Source: UPXZ01 sp964634605
GTDB lineage: Bacteria > Bacteroidota > Bacteroidia > Bacteroidales > Paludibacteraceae
Reading direction: 5' to 3'
Assembly (NCBI GenBank): GCA_964634605.1
Contig: CAZWLJ010000001.1
Coordinates: forward strand, 1 to 64,000
DNA: 64,000 nt
In this document: one piece after another, positions 1 through 8,877 of the stretch
Layout of the letters: each line of letters opens with the position of its first letter
How positions within the stretch are numbered: position 1 is the stretch's first letter
Made by a program: the position numbers and the translations under genes
Notes under the pieces: generated by a model
The model's database searches: none
Seen by the model: the letters and a program-made list of their open reading frames with translations, nothing else
Told to the model about the DNA's origin: nothing

Positions 1-50
1 TTAGGCCTGTCGCTAGCGTTCATCCTGAGCCAGGATCAAACTCTTCGTTG
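1..50 (-). rRNA. rrs: 16S ribosomal RNA, 5' end only
   Basis: Read on the minus strand, these bases contain the universal 16S start (GAAGAGTTTGATCCTGGCTC) followed by AGGATGAACGCTAGCGACAG and GCCTAA, a Bacteroidota-type beginning of helix regions 1-6. The gene continues beyond the left edge, so only about 50 nt are present. The mature 5' end is placed about five bases before GAAGAG by analogy with E. coli and could be off by a few bases. It is the first gene of an rRNA operon leaving the window to the left. Confidence 0.96.
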
Positions 51-348
51 TAAAAAATTTGTTATGTCTCGGATGTAACCTGATTTTCTTTTTCCTTCTC
101 GGAAATTGACGTGGTATAAAAAAAACTTTCCCTTTCTTATACTACATTTAAAGTTGTTTCAATATTTTAATGAAAGATCTCTTCTTCGAATTATAAAGGC
201 CGGAAACTTCACAGCTCCCTGTTCAGCCGATACTATCGACACTGATGAACACCCGGGATATCAACCCAAAAATCTGTGTTCGTAATCATTTTTTTTCACC
301 CGAATCGTGTCTCGTTCAACACGGTTTTTTTATGAGCGAAAGGGACTG

Positions 349-383
349 CAAAGATAATACAAGTTTTTGATACACGCAACAAA
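349..383 (-). promoter_or_regulatory. rRNA operon promoter, proximal (P2)
   Basis: The minus strand reads TATCTTTG (349-356), a match to the Bacteroidota -7 consensus TAnnTTTG. A TTG (377-379), within TTTGTTG, lies 20 bp upstream. It faces the 16S gene about 300 bp away, giving a long pre-16S leader. Confidence 0.75.
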
Positions 384-501
384 AAGAAAAAAAAATAATT
401 TACTTTTTTTTCAGCGGCGTAAAACCGCGGCGTACAAAACATCTCAACATATATCTTTCAGTACCGCACGTAACCGAAATGCTTCATCTCAAAAGCGGGT
501 G

Positions 502-532
502 CAAAGATAGAGACTATTTTTCATTCCACAAA
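502..532 (-). promoter_or_regulatory. rRNA operon promoter, distal (P1)
   Basis: The minus strand has a second TATCTTTG (502-509) with TTTG (529-532) 19 bp upstream. Its spacing and sequence match the downstream promoter at 349-383, so the operon appears to have tandem promoters about 150 bp apart. Confidence 0.7.
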
Positions 533-882
533 ATAAATTATAAGATTTTTTTGAAATAAAATACAACAAAGCTGATTTACAAAAGGTTGTAATTGAATAT
601 TTTTTTAAGAAAAAACAGATAAACCGGCTTAACGAAACAAAAAGAGACATTGACAGGTTAAAAAACAGACTTAAAAACATTAATTATATCCGGAAACATC
701 TGCAGAAAAGGTACCATTTTATAAAAAACAGAACAAAACAAAATTCAGATTGAACAGGAAAAAACGAGCAGAATGCCTAGTTATATTGTCACAGCAACAG
801 GATTTTTAACAATTCTTTCACAGTGTCGGACATTAATATTATGCATCAAACCGTAAACAGAAAAGGTATGAACCGGTGTTAT

Positions 883-1590
883 CTATTCAAATTCGACCTG
901 ATTTAATTTTCCCATCAGGTTTACAATGTGATTTTTACGACGCTGTATATAAGATGAGGGCTTCGAGGGGTTATATTTTCGTGGATTGGGTAAGCATACC
1001 GCAATGAGAGCCGCCTGAGATTTACTGAGTCTGGAAGCATTTTTGTCAAAATAAACTTCGGATGCTGCCTGTACCCCGTAAATTCCATTGCCTGTTTCGA
1101 TAACATTCAGATACACCTCCATGATTCGTTCTTTGGTCCAGAAAAATTCGATTAGTACGGTGAAATAGGCTTCCAATCCCTTACGTACCCACGAGCGGTG
1201 CGGCCATAGAAATACGTTTTTAGCAGTCTGCTGTGAGATGGTGCTCCCGCCGCGTATTCTTTTTCCTTTTTTATTGTGTTCGAATGCTTTTTCGATATCA
1301 CTGAATGAGAATCCGTTATGCTCGGGAAACAAATTATCTTCCGAAGCTACTACTGCCTGAATCATATTAGGTGATATGTTGTCGATGGACGTCCATTCAT
1401 GAATAATTCGGGGTTTCTCACCGCTGAAAACGCTTTCAGCAGCACGGATAAACATAAGCGGGGTGAAGTAAACAGGAACAAACCGCGCAACCAGTACTGC
1501 CAGGATACTTCCCGCAAACATGATAAGAAAAAACTTCAACAGCCAGGTTCTTACTTTTGAAAAGAAACTCTTATTTTTTTTTATACTCAT
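883..1590 (-). CDS. mtgA: Monofunctional biosynthetic peptidoglycan transglycosylase
   Basis: This 235-residue GT51 enzyme polymerises lipid II glycan strands at the outer face of the inner membrane. It has one N-terminal membrane anchor (about residues 16-40). The GT51 core follows, with the catalytic glutamate in ASEDNLFPEHNG (E84) and the second conserved block RGGSTISQQTAKN (113-125). No transpeptidase domain is present and the length fits the MtgA family. It is the last gene of a minus-strand run, 18 bp after the epimerase gene, so probably co-transcribed with it. The assignment is firm; which synthase it assists cannot be told from here. Confidence 0.93.
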   Translation of the reverse strand: MSIKKNKSFFSKVRTWLLKFFLIMFAGSILAVLVARFVPVYFTPLMFIRAAESVFSGEKPRIIHEWTSIDNISPNMIQAVVASEDNLFPEHNGFSFSDIEKAFEHNKKGKRIRGGSTISQQTAKNVFLWPHRSWVRKGLEAYFTVLIEFFWTKERIMEVYLNVIETGNGIYGVQAASEVYFDKNASRLSKSQAALIAVCLPNPRKYNPSKPSSYIQRRKNHIVNLMGKLNQVEFE

Positions 1591-1608
1591 TGTATACTAT
1601 AATATTAA

Positions 1609-2493
1609 TTACTTGATTAATTGCCCGAATGCTTTATCGATTTCAGGGTATATGAATTCAAATCCGTTCTGTTGAAGGATTACTGAGTTAACATTTACAG
1701 AACCGAGAATCAGTGAGGCATCCACTCCAACAACTGCTGTGGCAATCCGGATAAGCGGTGCCGGAGCAGGAATCCCGAAAGGTATTCCTTTTGCATTGCG
1801 GAGGGATTCCATAAAATATTTGTTCGTCACGGGTTTGGGAGCTGAAGCATTCACTATTGCTGCTGAATTACCGGATTTGTTGATCAGAAATAGTATGATC
1901 TGAAAATAATCTTCGATATGAATCCAGCTCACCATCTGCCTGCCACTGCCTTGCTTTCCTCCCAGTCCGGTGACTGTGAGCAGCCTGAACAGCGGAAATG
2001 CACCTCCCGAACGGCCCAATACTACGGATGTCCGGACAGCTGTTTTCCTCACATTGGGAATGGAGGTGCTGAAAAATTCATTTTCCCACTGCCGGACTAC
2101 ATTTCCCAGAAAATCATCCGAAAATTCATCAGATAATTCGTTTTGCAGTTCATTTATACCTGTTTGCCTGTAAATGCCAGTAGCACTTGCATTGATCCAC
2201 ACTCCGGGAGGAGTATTGCAGGCTGCCACTGCTTCGTTGAGCATGTGTGTGGTTTCGATACGTGATTTCAGGATTAATTCTTTGTTTTTATCTGTAAAAC
2301 GCGAATTGATCGATTTACCTGCAAGGTTGATCAGCACTTCGGTCTTTTCCAGTTCAGGTACCAGTTCATTTACATTCCAGGGTACATCTATTCCGTTTCG
2401 GGAGATTACCCGGACGCTATGCCCGCTCTCTTCAAATCTTTTCTGAAGATATTTTCCAATAAATCCGGTTCCACCGGCTATTAATATTTTCAT
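1609..2493 (-). CDS. TIGR01777-type SDR/NAD-dependent epimerase
   Basis: The 294-residue protein starts with a Rossmann nucleotide-binding motif, GGTGFIG (7-13), and has the layout of the TIGR01777/YfcH group of atypical short-chain dehydrogenases. The sequence NASATGIY (about 110) includes the expected region with serine and tyrosine, and the C-terminal part has the family's SWIHIEDY stretch. The substrate of this group is unknown. It is cytoplasmic, with no signal or membrane segment. It lies 18 bp upstream of mtgA and about 90 bp downstream of the AlaX-like gene on the same strand. Confidence 0.85.
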   Translation of the reverse strand: MKILIAGGTGFIGKYLQKRFEESGHSVRVISRNGIDVPWNVNELVPELEKTEVLINLAGKSINSRFTDKNKELILKSRIETTHMLNEAVAACNTPPGVWINASATGIYRQTGINELQNELSDEFSDDFLGNVVRQWENEFFSTSIPNVRKTAVRTSVVLGRSGGAFPLFRLLTVTGLGGKQGSGRQMVSWIHIEDYFQIILFLINKSGNSAAIVNASAPKPVTNKYFMESLRNAKGIPFGIPAPAPLIRIATAVVGVDASLILGSVNVNSVILQQNGFEFIYPEIDKAFGQLIK

Positions 2494-2582
2494 ATCTCAA
2501 AAATTAGTATACAATATGACCGGTATCGTGAAAGTTCATAACCCAGGCTCGTTCGCAGACTGAAACATCATTGAAAGCACTT

Positions 2583-3038
2583 TCATATTACACGCCAGCG
2601 CACACGCCAGCGTCCGTTTTCGAAATCATGTGTCAGAATTTCAAACCTGCCAATTTCCGAGGTATTCATCACGTGCTGTCCGATACAGGCGCAGGCATCA
2701 TAATCACCCACTTTGACTATTCTTAAAATTTCAGAAGCTTCTGCCGATAATTTTGATAAATCGGCAATTTGCGAAGCTTCCTGACGGGTCATAAAACTTT
2801 CGGTAACTGGTAAATGCTGGCTGATGACTTCATTCACACGCCGTGTGATTTCAGCTATTTGTCCTTCGGTGGGTGCCTGCGGCAGGTAATAGTCGCATTT
2901 CGATTTTTTACGTTCAATGTGCGCATTCATCGAACGTGAGCATCCAAACATCCTCACCATCGTCTGGTTAAGAATATGCTCGGTAGTGTGCATCGGTTCG
3001 TTATAATCTTTTTTGGCTTCGTTTAATTGTATTTCCAT
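2583..3038 (-). CDS. Alanyl-tRNA editing protein, AlaX-like (SAD domain)
   Basis: From the Met codon at 3036-3038 this is 151 residues. A longer frame reaching 3080 adds 14 residues, but the internal start is preceded by AGGAAG and the following residues look like the family start. The metal ligands of the second additional domain of AlaRS are visible: HxxxH (HTTEH) near the N terminus and CxxxH (CIGQH) near the C terminus. Such free-standing proteins hydrolyse mischarged Ser- or Gly-tRNA(Ala) in the cytoplasm. No catalytic synthetase domain is present. It sits between the epimerase and branching enzyme genes. The function is inferred from the domain; the exact substrate is unproven. Confidence 0.8.
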   Translation of the reverse strand: MEIQLNEAKKDYNEPMHTTEHILNQTMVRMFGCSRSMNAHIERKKSKCDYYLPQAPTEGQIAEITRRVNEVISQHLPVTESFMTRQEASQIADLSKLSAEASEILRIVKVGDYDACACIGQHVMNTSEIGRFEILTHDFENGRWRVRWRVI

Positions 3039-3220
3039 TGTTAATAACTTTCTTCCTGTAAAAAAATGTTTGTGTTGCACTGATGGTTTTCTGCATCAAA
3101 ACACAATAGTCTGAATCTGCACGGGCATTTTCAGACTAAGGTCCGGTTGCGACACGGATTAATATTATATTGTATCATTAAATCACGTACTTTTCAGCAT
3201 TCGCATTTTGAGCGCTTTAT

Positions 3221-5260
3221 CTACTGTTTTCTGAGCACAAATGCCGAGCGGGCCGGAATATACAATTGCAGCCATTCCTTACCCATATATTCTTTGGAGG
3301 CTTTCTGTGTAAAATGTTCGATATTCTCATCAATCAGTCCGTGTCCGTCGAATTGCGGACTATCGGTATTGAGAACAACTTTGTAGCTTCCTTTTTCGGT
3401 CAGAATGCCATAATCAGTATATGATTTTGTTCCGTTGAAATTGAATACAAACACCAGGTTATCGCGCTGATAAGCCAGTACCTGGTCACCTTCATTGTCC
3501 CAGAGTTTATATACCGGTGTCTCGTTAAAAGCCGGAACAGTATGAATCAACCCGAGCATTGCCCGGTCAAATTCGCCTAACCCGTGGTAAATAAAGTCCT
3601 TATTATCGACCAGTTCCCACTGCCTGCGTGCATATTTGTATGACCATCCGTTGCCTTCGCGCGGGAAATCAATCCATTCTGGATGTCCGAATTCATTGCC
3701 CATGAAGTTGAGATAACCTCCGTTTATGGTCGATGAAGTAATCAGGCGAATCATTTTATGCAGGGCTACACCCCGTTCAACAGTCAGATTCTGGTCTCCG
3801 CGTTTCATATGCCAGTACATGTCGGAATCTACCAGCCTGAATATAATTGTTTTGTCGCCCACGAGCGCCTGGTCATGGCTTTCGGCATAACTGATGGTTT
3901 TTTCGTCAGCACGCCGGTTGGTCAGTTGCCAGAAAATGTGACCGGCTTTCCAGTCTTCATCTTTCACTTCCTTGATGTATTTAATCCAGAAATCGGGTAT
4001 ACCCATTGCCATGCGGTAATCGAATCCGATGCCGCCATCTTCAATTTTTGATGCGAGTCCGGGCATTCCGCTAACTTCTTCGGCAATGGTAATGGCATTC
4101 GGGTTAACCTGATGAATCATTTTATTGGCCAGGGTGAGGTAACAAATAGCATCTCCGTCCTGGTTAAGGTTGTAATATGAACCGTATCCGCTGAAATCTT
4201 CGCCGAGTCCGTGACTGCGGTAAAGCATGGATGTTACTCCGTCGAACCGGAATCCGTCGAATTTATACTCGTCGATCCAGAATTTACAGTTGGATAGCAG
4301 GAAGTGCAGCACCGAAGGTTTGGCATAGTCGAAACACAGGGAATCCCATGCCGGATGCTCCCGGCGTTCGCCACCATGAAAATACTGGTAGGGAGTACCG
4401 TCAAAACGGCCTAAGCCTTCCACTTCGTTTTTAACAGCGTGTGAATGAACGATATCCATGATTACGGCTATTCCCATTTCGTGTGCCTGGTCAATCAGGC
4501 GTTTCAGTTCTTCGGGAGTACCGAACCGGGATGAAGCGGCAAAAAAACTGGAAACATGGTAACCGAATGATCCGTAATACGGATGTTCCTGTATAGCCAT
4601 GATCTGAATACAGTTGTAACCATCATTGACAATACGGGGTAAAACTGTCCGCCGAAATTCATCGTAAGTGGATACTTTTTCTTCAGAACTCGACATTCCT
4701 ATGTGGCATTCGTATATCAACAGGGGTTTGGTATCGGGTACAAAATTCTCGACCTGAAACTGAAACGGGTTTTCAGGCTGCCAGACCTGAGCGCTAAAAA
4801 TTTTGGTATATTCATCCTGTACAACCCTCCTGCACCACGCCGGGATTCGTTCCCCTGCTCCACCGTCCCATTCAACAAGCAATTTGTAAAGCTGAGTATG
4901 TTTCAGAGCTTCTTCGGGCAGATATATTTCCCACACTCCGTTTTCCAGTGATTTCAGTCTGTAATCTTCGTTTTTCTGCCAGCTATTGAAATCACCAACC
5001 ATATATATAGCGGTTGCATTCGGTGCCCATTCTCTGAAGACCCATCCTGACGGGATGTGATGAAGACCAAAGTACAGATATCCGGTAGCAAAATCCGACA
5101 ATTCTTTTTCCCCTCCGGTAAGTTTCTTTTCCACTTCGTTAAAATAATTATACCGGCCCTGGATGGCATCGGAATAAGGTTCGAGCCAGGAATCTGATTT
5201 TATCAGGGGAAGAATTGGTTTTGTCTCTTCTGATGTCTTATTCTTCGTTTTTGTTCTCAT
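3221..5260 (-). CDS. glgB: 1,4-alpha-glucan branching enzyme (GH13)
   Basis: This 679-residue enzyme forms alpha-1,6 branches in glycogen. A CBM48-like N-terminal part is seen around 60-130 (GWVFREWAPNA, GDFNSW). All four GH13 regions are present: DIVHSH (269-274), GFRFDG with nucleophile D340, TIAEEVSG with acid/base E394, and YAESHD. It resembles the eukaryote-like branching enzymes found in many Bacteroidota rather than the E. coli type, which carries extra N-terminal sequence. It is cytoplasmic. It follows the DUF2461 gene by 22 bp, so the two are likely co-transcribed. Confidence 0.93.
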   Translation of the reverse strand: MRTKTKNKTSEETKPILPLIKSDSWLEPYSDAIQGRYNYFNEVEKKLTGGEKELSDFATGYLYFGLHHIPSGWVFREWAPNATAIYMVGDFNSWQKNEDYRLKSLENGVWEIYLPEEALKHTQLYKLLVEWDGGAGERIPAWCRRVVQDEYTKIFSAQVWQPENPFQFQVENFVPDTKPLLIYECHIGMSSSEEKVSTYDEFRRTVLPRIVNDGYNCIQIMAIQEHPYYGSFGYHVSSFFAASSRFGTPEELKRLIDQAHEMGIAVIMDIVHSHAVKNEVEGLGRFDGTPYQYFHGGERREHPAWDSLCFDYAKPSVLHFLLSNCKFWIDEYKFDGFRFDGVTSMLYRSHGLGEDFSGYGSYYNLNQDGDAICYLTLANKMIHQVNPNAITIAEEVSGMPGLASKIEDGGIGFDYRMAMGIPDFWIKYIKEVKDEDWKAGHIFWQLTNRRADEKTISYAESHDQALVGDKTIIFRLVDSDMYWHMKRGDQNLTVERGVALHKMIRLITSSTINGGYLNFMGNEFGHPEWIDFPREGNGWSYKYARRQWELVDNKDFIYHGLGEFDRAMLGLIHTVPAFNETPVYKLWDNEGDQVLAYQRDNLVFVFNFNGTKSYTDYGILTEKGSYKVVLNTDSPQFDGHGLIDENIEHFTQKASKEYMGKEWLQLYIPARSAFVLRKQ

Positions 5261-5282
5261 TATATATTATATTTTCCGTTTT

Positions 5283-5957
5283 TTAGCCTTTCAGTTCATC
5301 CACTAAATAATTCAGAAACCGGTTCAGCGGATATGCCGCTTTTGCCAGGTCAGCCAGATGATTTGTAAAATGAATATCTGTAATATCATCCTCCTTCAGG
5401 TCGTGAGATACAAAATAGTGTTTCAGCTTCAGAATTTCGGGATTGGCAAAATCAGCCGGAAATCCTTTTGGAAGTGTTTTCAGCTTTTCCTCGTTGTAGA
5501 AAGAGTTATCGTAGTTTATTCTGAAGTCCTCCCGGCTGATAATTTCCTCAAATTCATCGTAATTATCATAAATTCCCTGACGCAGCGCTTTCAGTACGGG
5601 TGGTTCGGGACTCCAGATTCCGGCTCCAAAAAAACAACCTTCAACCGGGTCGATATGAAGATAATAGCCTCCACGTGGACTTTTTCTTCCACCCGGGAAA
5701 GCGATGTAGGTACCGAAATGATTTTTGTAAGGAGTTTTATCGGGTGAGAAACGAATATCGCGAAAAATTCTGAAAACACACTCCTGAGGTTTCACATTAA
5801 GAATATCCTTGTCAAATTCTCCGATTTTTACAATCAGAGTCTGACAAACATTCACGAATTCTTTTTTTGCTATTTCATATTCTTGTTTATGGTCGCCAAA
5901 CCATTCTCTGTTGTTGTTCAGCCTGAGTTCTTTCAGAAAATCAAGTACTTCTTTCAT
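5283..5957 (-). CDS. DUF2461 (TIGR02453) family protein
   Basis: A 224-residue protein of unknown function. The family signature is clear: an N-terminal stretch LNNNREWFGDHKQEYE, the block RIFRDIRFSPDKTPYKNHFG and the following GGYYLHIDP region. The length matches the family. There is no signal peptide or membrane segment. It is the first gene of the minus-strand run leading into glgB, and a -7-type box lies just upstream at 5978-5985. No enzymatic role can be given. Confidence 0.85.
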   Translation of the reverse strand: MKEVLDFLKELRLNNNREWFGDHKQEYEIAKKEFVNVCQTLIVKIGEFDKDILNVKPQECVFRIFRDIRFSPDKTPYKNHFGTYIAFPGGRKSPRGGYYLHIDPVEGCFFGAGIWSPEPPVLKALRQGIYDNYDEFEEIISREDFRINYDNSFYNEEKLKTLPKGFPADFANPEILKLKHYFVSHDLKEDDITDIHFTNHLADLAKAAYPLNRFLNYLVDELKG

Positions 5958-5977
5958 TCTTCAGCAAAATTTGTTTA

Positions 5978-5985
5978 CAAATATA
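5978..5985 (-). promoter_or_regulatory. Candidate -7 box for the DUF2461-glgB run
   Basis: The minus strand reads TATATTTG (TAnnTTTG) about 20 bp before the DUF2461 start. No clear TTG was found at the usual distance upstream, so this is a partial match only. Confidence 0.45.
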
Positions 5986-6057
5986 GATGAAAAATTAGAA
6001 TTTAAGTTCTGAAATGAGATTTTTTTGTAAGAATCCGTCAGATTGGAGAAAATTGAC

Positions 6058-6065
6058 TAATTTTG
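6058..6065 (+). promoter_or_regulatory. Candidate -7 box for pheS
   Basis: TAATTTTG matches the Bacteroidota TAnnTTTG element and lies 67 bp before the pheS ATG. It is divergent from the box at 5978-5985. No TTG at the standard spacing was seen. Confidence 0.45.
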
Positions 6066-6132
6066 CATTTCCGTTTCGAAACCATATCAATTTAAGAATA
6101 CAGACATATTCTGACGAATAAAACCACAGCAG

Positions 6133-7152
6133 ATGAAAGAAAAAATCAAACAATTATCCGATGAAATAAGCGCGCTGCAAGTGACGACGCTTGAAGAAGT
6201 TGAGCTTTTACGTATCAGGTATTTAAGTAAAAAAGGAGAAGTATCAGCACTTTTCAATGATTTTCGCAACGTACCGAACGAGGAAAAACGTGTTGTAGGT
6301 CAGTTGCTTAATGATCTGAAGAATCTGGCTCAGGATAAAATCAACACGCTGAAGGAATCGCTGTCGGTAACGGGAGGCACGGCACAGAAAAGTGACCTGA
6401 CCCGAACAGCAGAACCCCTGAAGCTGGGTACACGTCACCCGCTGATGCTTGTAAAAGAAGAAATTGCCGAAATTTTCTCGAGAATAGGTTTTACCATTGC
6501 CGAAGGACCTGAAATAGAAGATGACTGGCATGTGTTCGGAGCATTGAATTTTCCACCCGAACATCCCGCCCGTGATATGCAGGATACATTTTTCATCGGG
6601 AAAAATCCGGACGTGCTGCTTCGTACTCACACATCGTCGGTTCAGACACGTATCATGTCATCCCAGAAACCACCGATCAGGATGATATTCCCCGGACGCG
6701 TGTACCGGAATGAAGCCATTTCGTACCGGGCGCATTGTTTCTTTCACCAGGTTGAAGGTTTGTATATCGACAAGAATGTATCTTTCGCTGATCTGAAACA
6801 AGTGTTGCTGTATTTCGCCAAAGAGATGTTCGGCGAAGACACCCGGATTCGTCTTCGTCCTTCGTACTTCCCGTTCACCGAACCAAGTGCGGAGATGGAT
6901 ATCTCATGTAATCTGTGCGGAGGAAAAGGATGCGCATTCTGCAAATATACCGGTTGGGTTGAGATTCTCGGGTGCGGAATGGTTGATCCGAATGTGCTCC
7001 GCAATTGCGGCATCGACCCCGAAGTTTACTCAGGATATGCCTTTGGTATGGGAGTTGAACGCATTACCAACCTGAAATATCAGGTAAAAGACCTTCGGTT
7101 GTTTTCCGAAAACGACATACGTTTTCTGGAAGAATTCAAGGGCGCATACTAA
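6133..7152 (+). CDS. pheS: Phenylalanyl-tRNA synthetase alpha subunit
   Basis: The 339-residue alpha subunit joins phenylalanine to tRNA(Phe) in an alpha2beta2 complex with PheT, which is not in this window. The N-terminal 75 residues form the tRNA-binding coiled coil. Class II motif 2 is seen as FPGRVYRNEA (186-195) and motif 3 as GMGVERI (305-311). A cysteine cluster, CNLCGGKGCAFC (259-270), sits in the catalytic domain. The gene is monocistronic: it is flanked by a divergent gene and followed by a strong hairpin terminator. Confidence 0.97.
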   Translation: MKEKIKQLSDEISALQVTTLEEVELLRIRYLSKKGEVSALFNDFRNVPNEEKRVVGQLLNDLKNLAQDKINTLKESLSVTGGTAQKSDLTRTAEPLKLGTRHPLMLVKEEIAEIFSRIGFTIAEGPEIEDDWHVFGALNFPPEHPARDMQDTFFIGKNPDVLLRTHTSSVQTRIMSSQKPPIRMIFPGRVYRNEAISYRAHCFFHQVEGLYIDKNVSFADLKQVLLYFAKEMFGEDTRIRLRPSYFPFTEPSAEMDISCNLCGGKGCAFCKYTGWVEILGCGMVDPNVLRNCGIDPEVYSGYAFGMGVERITNLKYQVKDLRLFSENDIRFLEEFKGAY

Positions 7153-7174
7153 TACAAATTTATTCAATACAGTC

Positions 7175-7207
7175 AAAAAAAAGCCACTTTCCGGAGTGGC
7201 TTTTTTG
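7175..7207. terminator. Bidirectional intrinsic terminator
   Basis: AAGCCACT (7181-7188) pairs with AGTGGCTT around a 6-nt loop. An A-run lies on the left and a T-run on the right, so it can serve both pheS and the convergent gene at 7226-7852. Confidence 0.9.
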
Positions 7208-7225
7208 TATTATCAGGTTATTGTT

Positions 7226-7852
7226 CTACTGATTCACCGTGGCTTTTTTCACCACTACTTTTTTCTTTCTTCGCTGGTACGTCCCCGGGAGGATCACATT
7301 GAGCAATTCTTTGCCCATCATACCCAGTTTTACAGCGCAAAACAAAGCTCCCAGACTAAGAACGAGATCGATTACCAGGTATTTCTCAGGCATAAATATG
7401 AGCGAGAGCAGCATGGCAAAGGAGAGAATCAGAATAGCGGCTCCGTAATAAATTTTTGATTTCAGCAGTGGAGTATCCAGCGTTTTGAAGCGGGTCAGAC
7501 CGTCAACAATGCCTGAAATAAATGCTCCGATAAGCGTAAGCGGGAATACAACGATGGAGAAATCGATAACCGGTGAAAGTATTTCGGGAATAAAACGGGG
7601 AAACAAAAGATGAGCAATCATCAGCACCGGTATCATAGCCACAAATGTCTGTGAGAGGTGGATAACAATCGGATGGATATCGAGACTCAGGATAAAAAGC
7701 CTCCGGGCTGAAACCTTTTCGCGATAGGGTTCGAAAACGTTGTGCGGAAGCCCGCAGGCGGGGCAAACGCCGACTTTTTCCAGTTCGCTCTTTTTCATTA
7801 CATAACCACACGGGCGGCATCTTACCAGTTCTTCATCAATATTTTCAAGCAT
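7226..7852 (-). CDS. Membrane protein with N-terminal rubredoxin-type zinc ribbon
   Basis: A 208-residue protein. The N terminus has two CxxC pairs (C12/C15 and C30/C33) arranged as a rubredoxin-like knuckle that should bind one metal ion. About four to five hydrophobic segments follow between residues 65 and 185, including a stretch resembling the DUF2231-type membrane domain (DIHPIVIHLSQ). The C terminus is basic (RRKKKVVVKK). It could be an electron-transfer or metal-binding membrane protein, but no specific role is known. It is the last gene of the minus-strand group and ends at the shared terminator. Confidence 0.7.
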   Translation of the reverse strand: MLENIDEELVRCRPCGYVMKKSELEKVGVCPACGLPHNVFEPYREKVSARRLFILSLDIHPIVIHLSQTFVAMIPVLMIAHLLFPRFIPEILSPVIDFSIVVFPLTLIGAFISGIVDGLTRFKTLDTPLLKSKIYYGAAILILSFAMLLSLIFMPEKYLVIDLVLSLGALFCAVKLGMMGKELLNVILPGTYQRRKKKVVVKKATVNQ

Positions 7853-7997
7853 AATACTCTATTTTTGGATTAATTTAATTGCAAAAATAACAAGTAATTA
7901 TCAATTTCAAACGGGAAAAAGCGAAAAAATACAAAAATTTGTGGCTGAAAGCGAAATAACCTTCAGCCTCCTGCCTGAAAACTGAATCGGTGATGCA

Positions 7998-8762
7998 TCA
8001 CAGACCCGATGCATCCATTATTTTCACACCAAGCGGATAGAGAGTTGCATTGATGGTTAAGTCAATAAAAATCCCCAAAGCCGTATTCAGCGGAATCACG
8101 TTAAAGGCAACATATCCGGTGTTTTTATAAAATAAAATACCTTCCTTCGATTTGCCGGTATTGAGGAATCTTTCGGTCATGTAATCTTCAGCCGACTTCT
8201 GATTATCGGCTGTGTTGATGAGAATCACATACAGATTTTTCAGTTTGCTACCTGCATCCAGTTCGTAAATGAGTTTGCTTACCGTGGAACTTCCGGATGC
8301 ATATACGAGCAGTGTGGCTGTCGATTCAAGGTCGTTACGGACAAATCCCGACGACATGTTATTATTGATTTCGCTTTGAGTAGCACCTTTTTTGAAATAA
8401 ATGCCATTCAGGATGGTTGACCTGGGATCGACCGTAATCAGCGCCGTTTTGGAAATTTTCCCGTCGGTGGACGCAAAAGTCATTGTAGCCTGTCCGATGC
8501 GTTTGGGAGTTACTTCCCCGTAACTTCCGGTTACCATCCGGATGCTAGCAATGGAATCGGCGCTCGATTTCCAGGTATAAGTTTTGCTTTTAGCCGTTCC
8601 AGTGGGACTAAAAACGGGTTTGATACTGAATGTCTGACCAAATGTGACAGTCTTAGAAGGCGGATCGAGAGTAACGGTTCCCAGTTCAGGTTCTTCTCCG
8701 CACGAGGCAATAAAAATTGCCAGGAGTGAAAAGGCAGATAGCTTAAACAAGTTTTTTTTCAT
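7998..8762 (-). CDS. Lipoprotein with bacterial Ig-like (BIG2-type) domain
   Basis: The 254-residue protein has a lipoprotein signal with the lipidated cysteine at C21 (FIASC). A BIG2-like domain spans about 28-112, with the typical ending 'GQATMTFASTDGKISKTALITV'-like strand pattern. The C-terminal half (about 115-254) is not recognised. It should be anchored in the outer membrane. It lies downstream of the phosphatase gene on the same strand with a 115-bp gap. The function is unknown; Ig-like modules often serve adhesion or structural roles, which is only inference here. Confidence 0.75.
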   Translation of the reverse strand: MKKNLFKLSAFSLLAIFIASCGEEPELGTVTLDPPSKTVTFGQTFSIKPVFSPTGTAKSKTYTWKSSADSIASIRMVTGSYGEVTPKRIGQATMTFASTDGKISKTALITVDPRSTILNGIYFKKGATQSEINNNMSSGFVRNDLESTATLLVYASGSSTVSKLIYELDAGSKLKNLYVILINTADNQKSAEDYMTERFLNTGKSKEGILFYKNTGYVAFNVIPLNTALGIFIDLTINATLYPLGVKIMDASGL

Positions 8763-8877
8763 AACCGGATTTATTAATTATTGACAGAGAAAGCAGAATA
8801 CGATAAAAGAAACCTCTTCAATGAAATATATCATTCGTACAGATAACAAACCAGATGCACATCGGGTTTATTTTCAA

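Larger units (their letters stand above)
51..882. other. Intergenic: rRNA leader and upstream region
   Basis: About 830 bp without a credible gene. It holds the 16S leader (51-348) and two minus-strand promoters. The rest (540-880) is A/T-rich with no recognisable gene. A 63-codon minus-strand reading frame at 489-680 is low complexity (Phe/Ser/Leu), overlaps the promoter P1 and is not accepted. Confidence 0.6.

Noticed and set aside
489..680. 63-codon minus-strand ORF in the rRNA upstream region
   Set aside because: Low complexity (Phe, Ser, Leu), overlaps the distal rRNA promoter, and has no start signals.
1918..2446. Plus-strand ORFs opposite the epimerase gene
   Set aside because: Antisense shadows of a well-recognised gene. 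The same applies to the frames opposite glgB, pfkA, GH95 and others.
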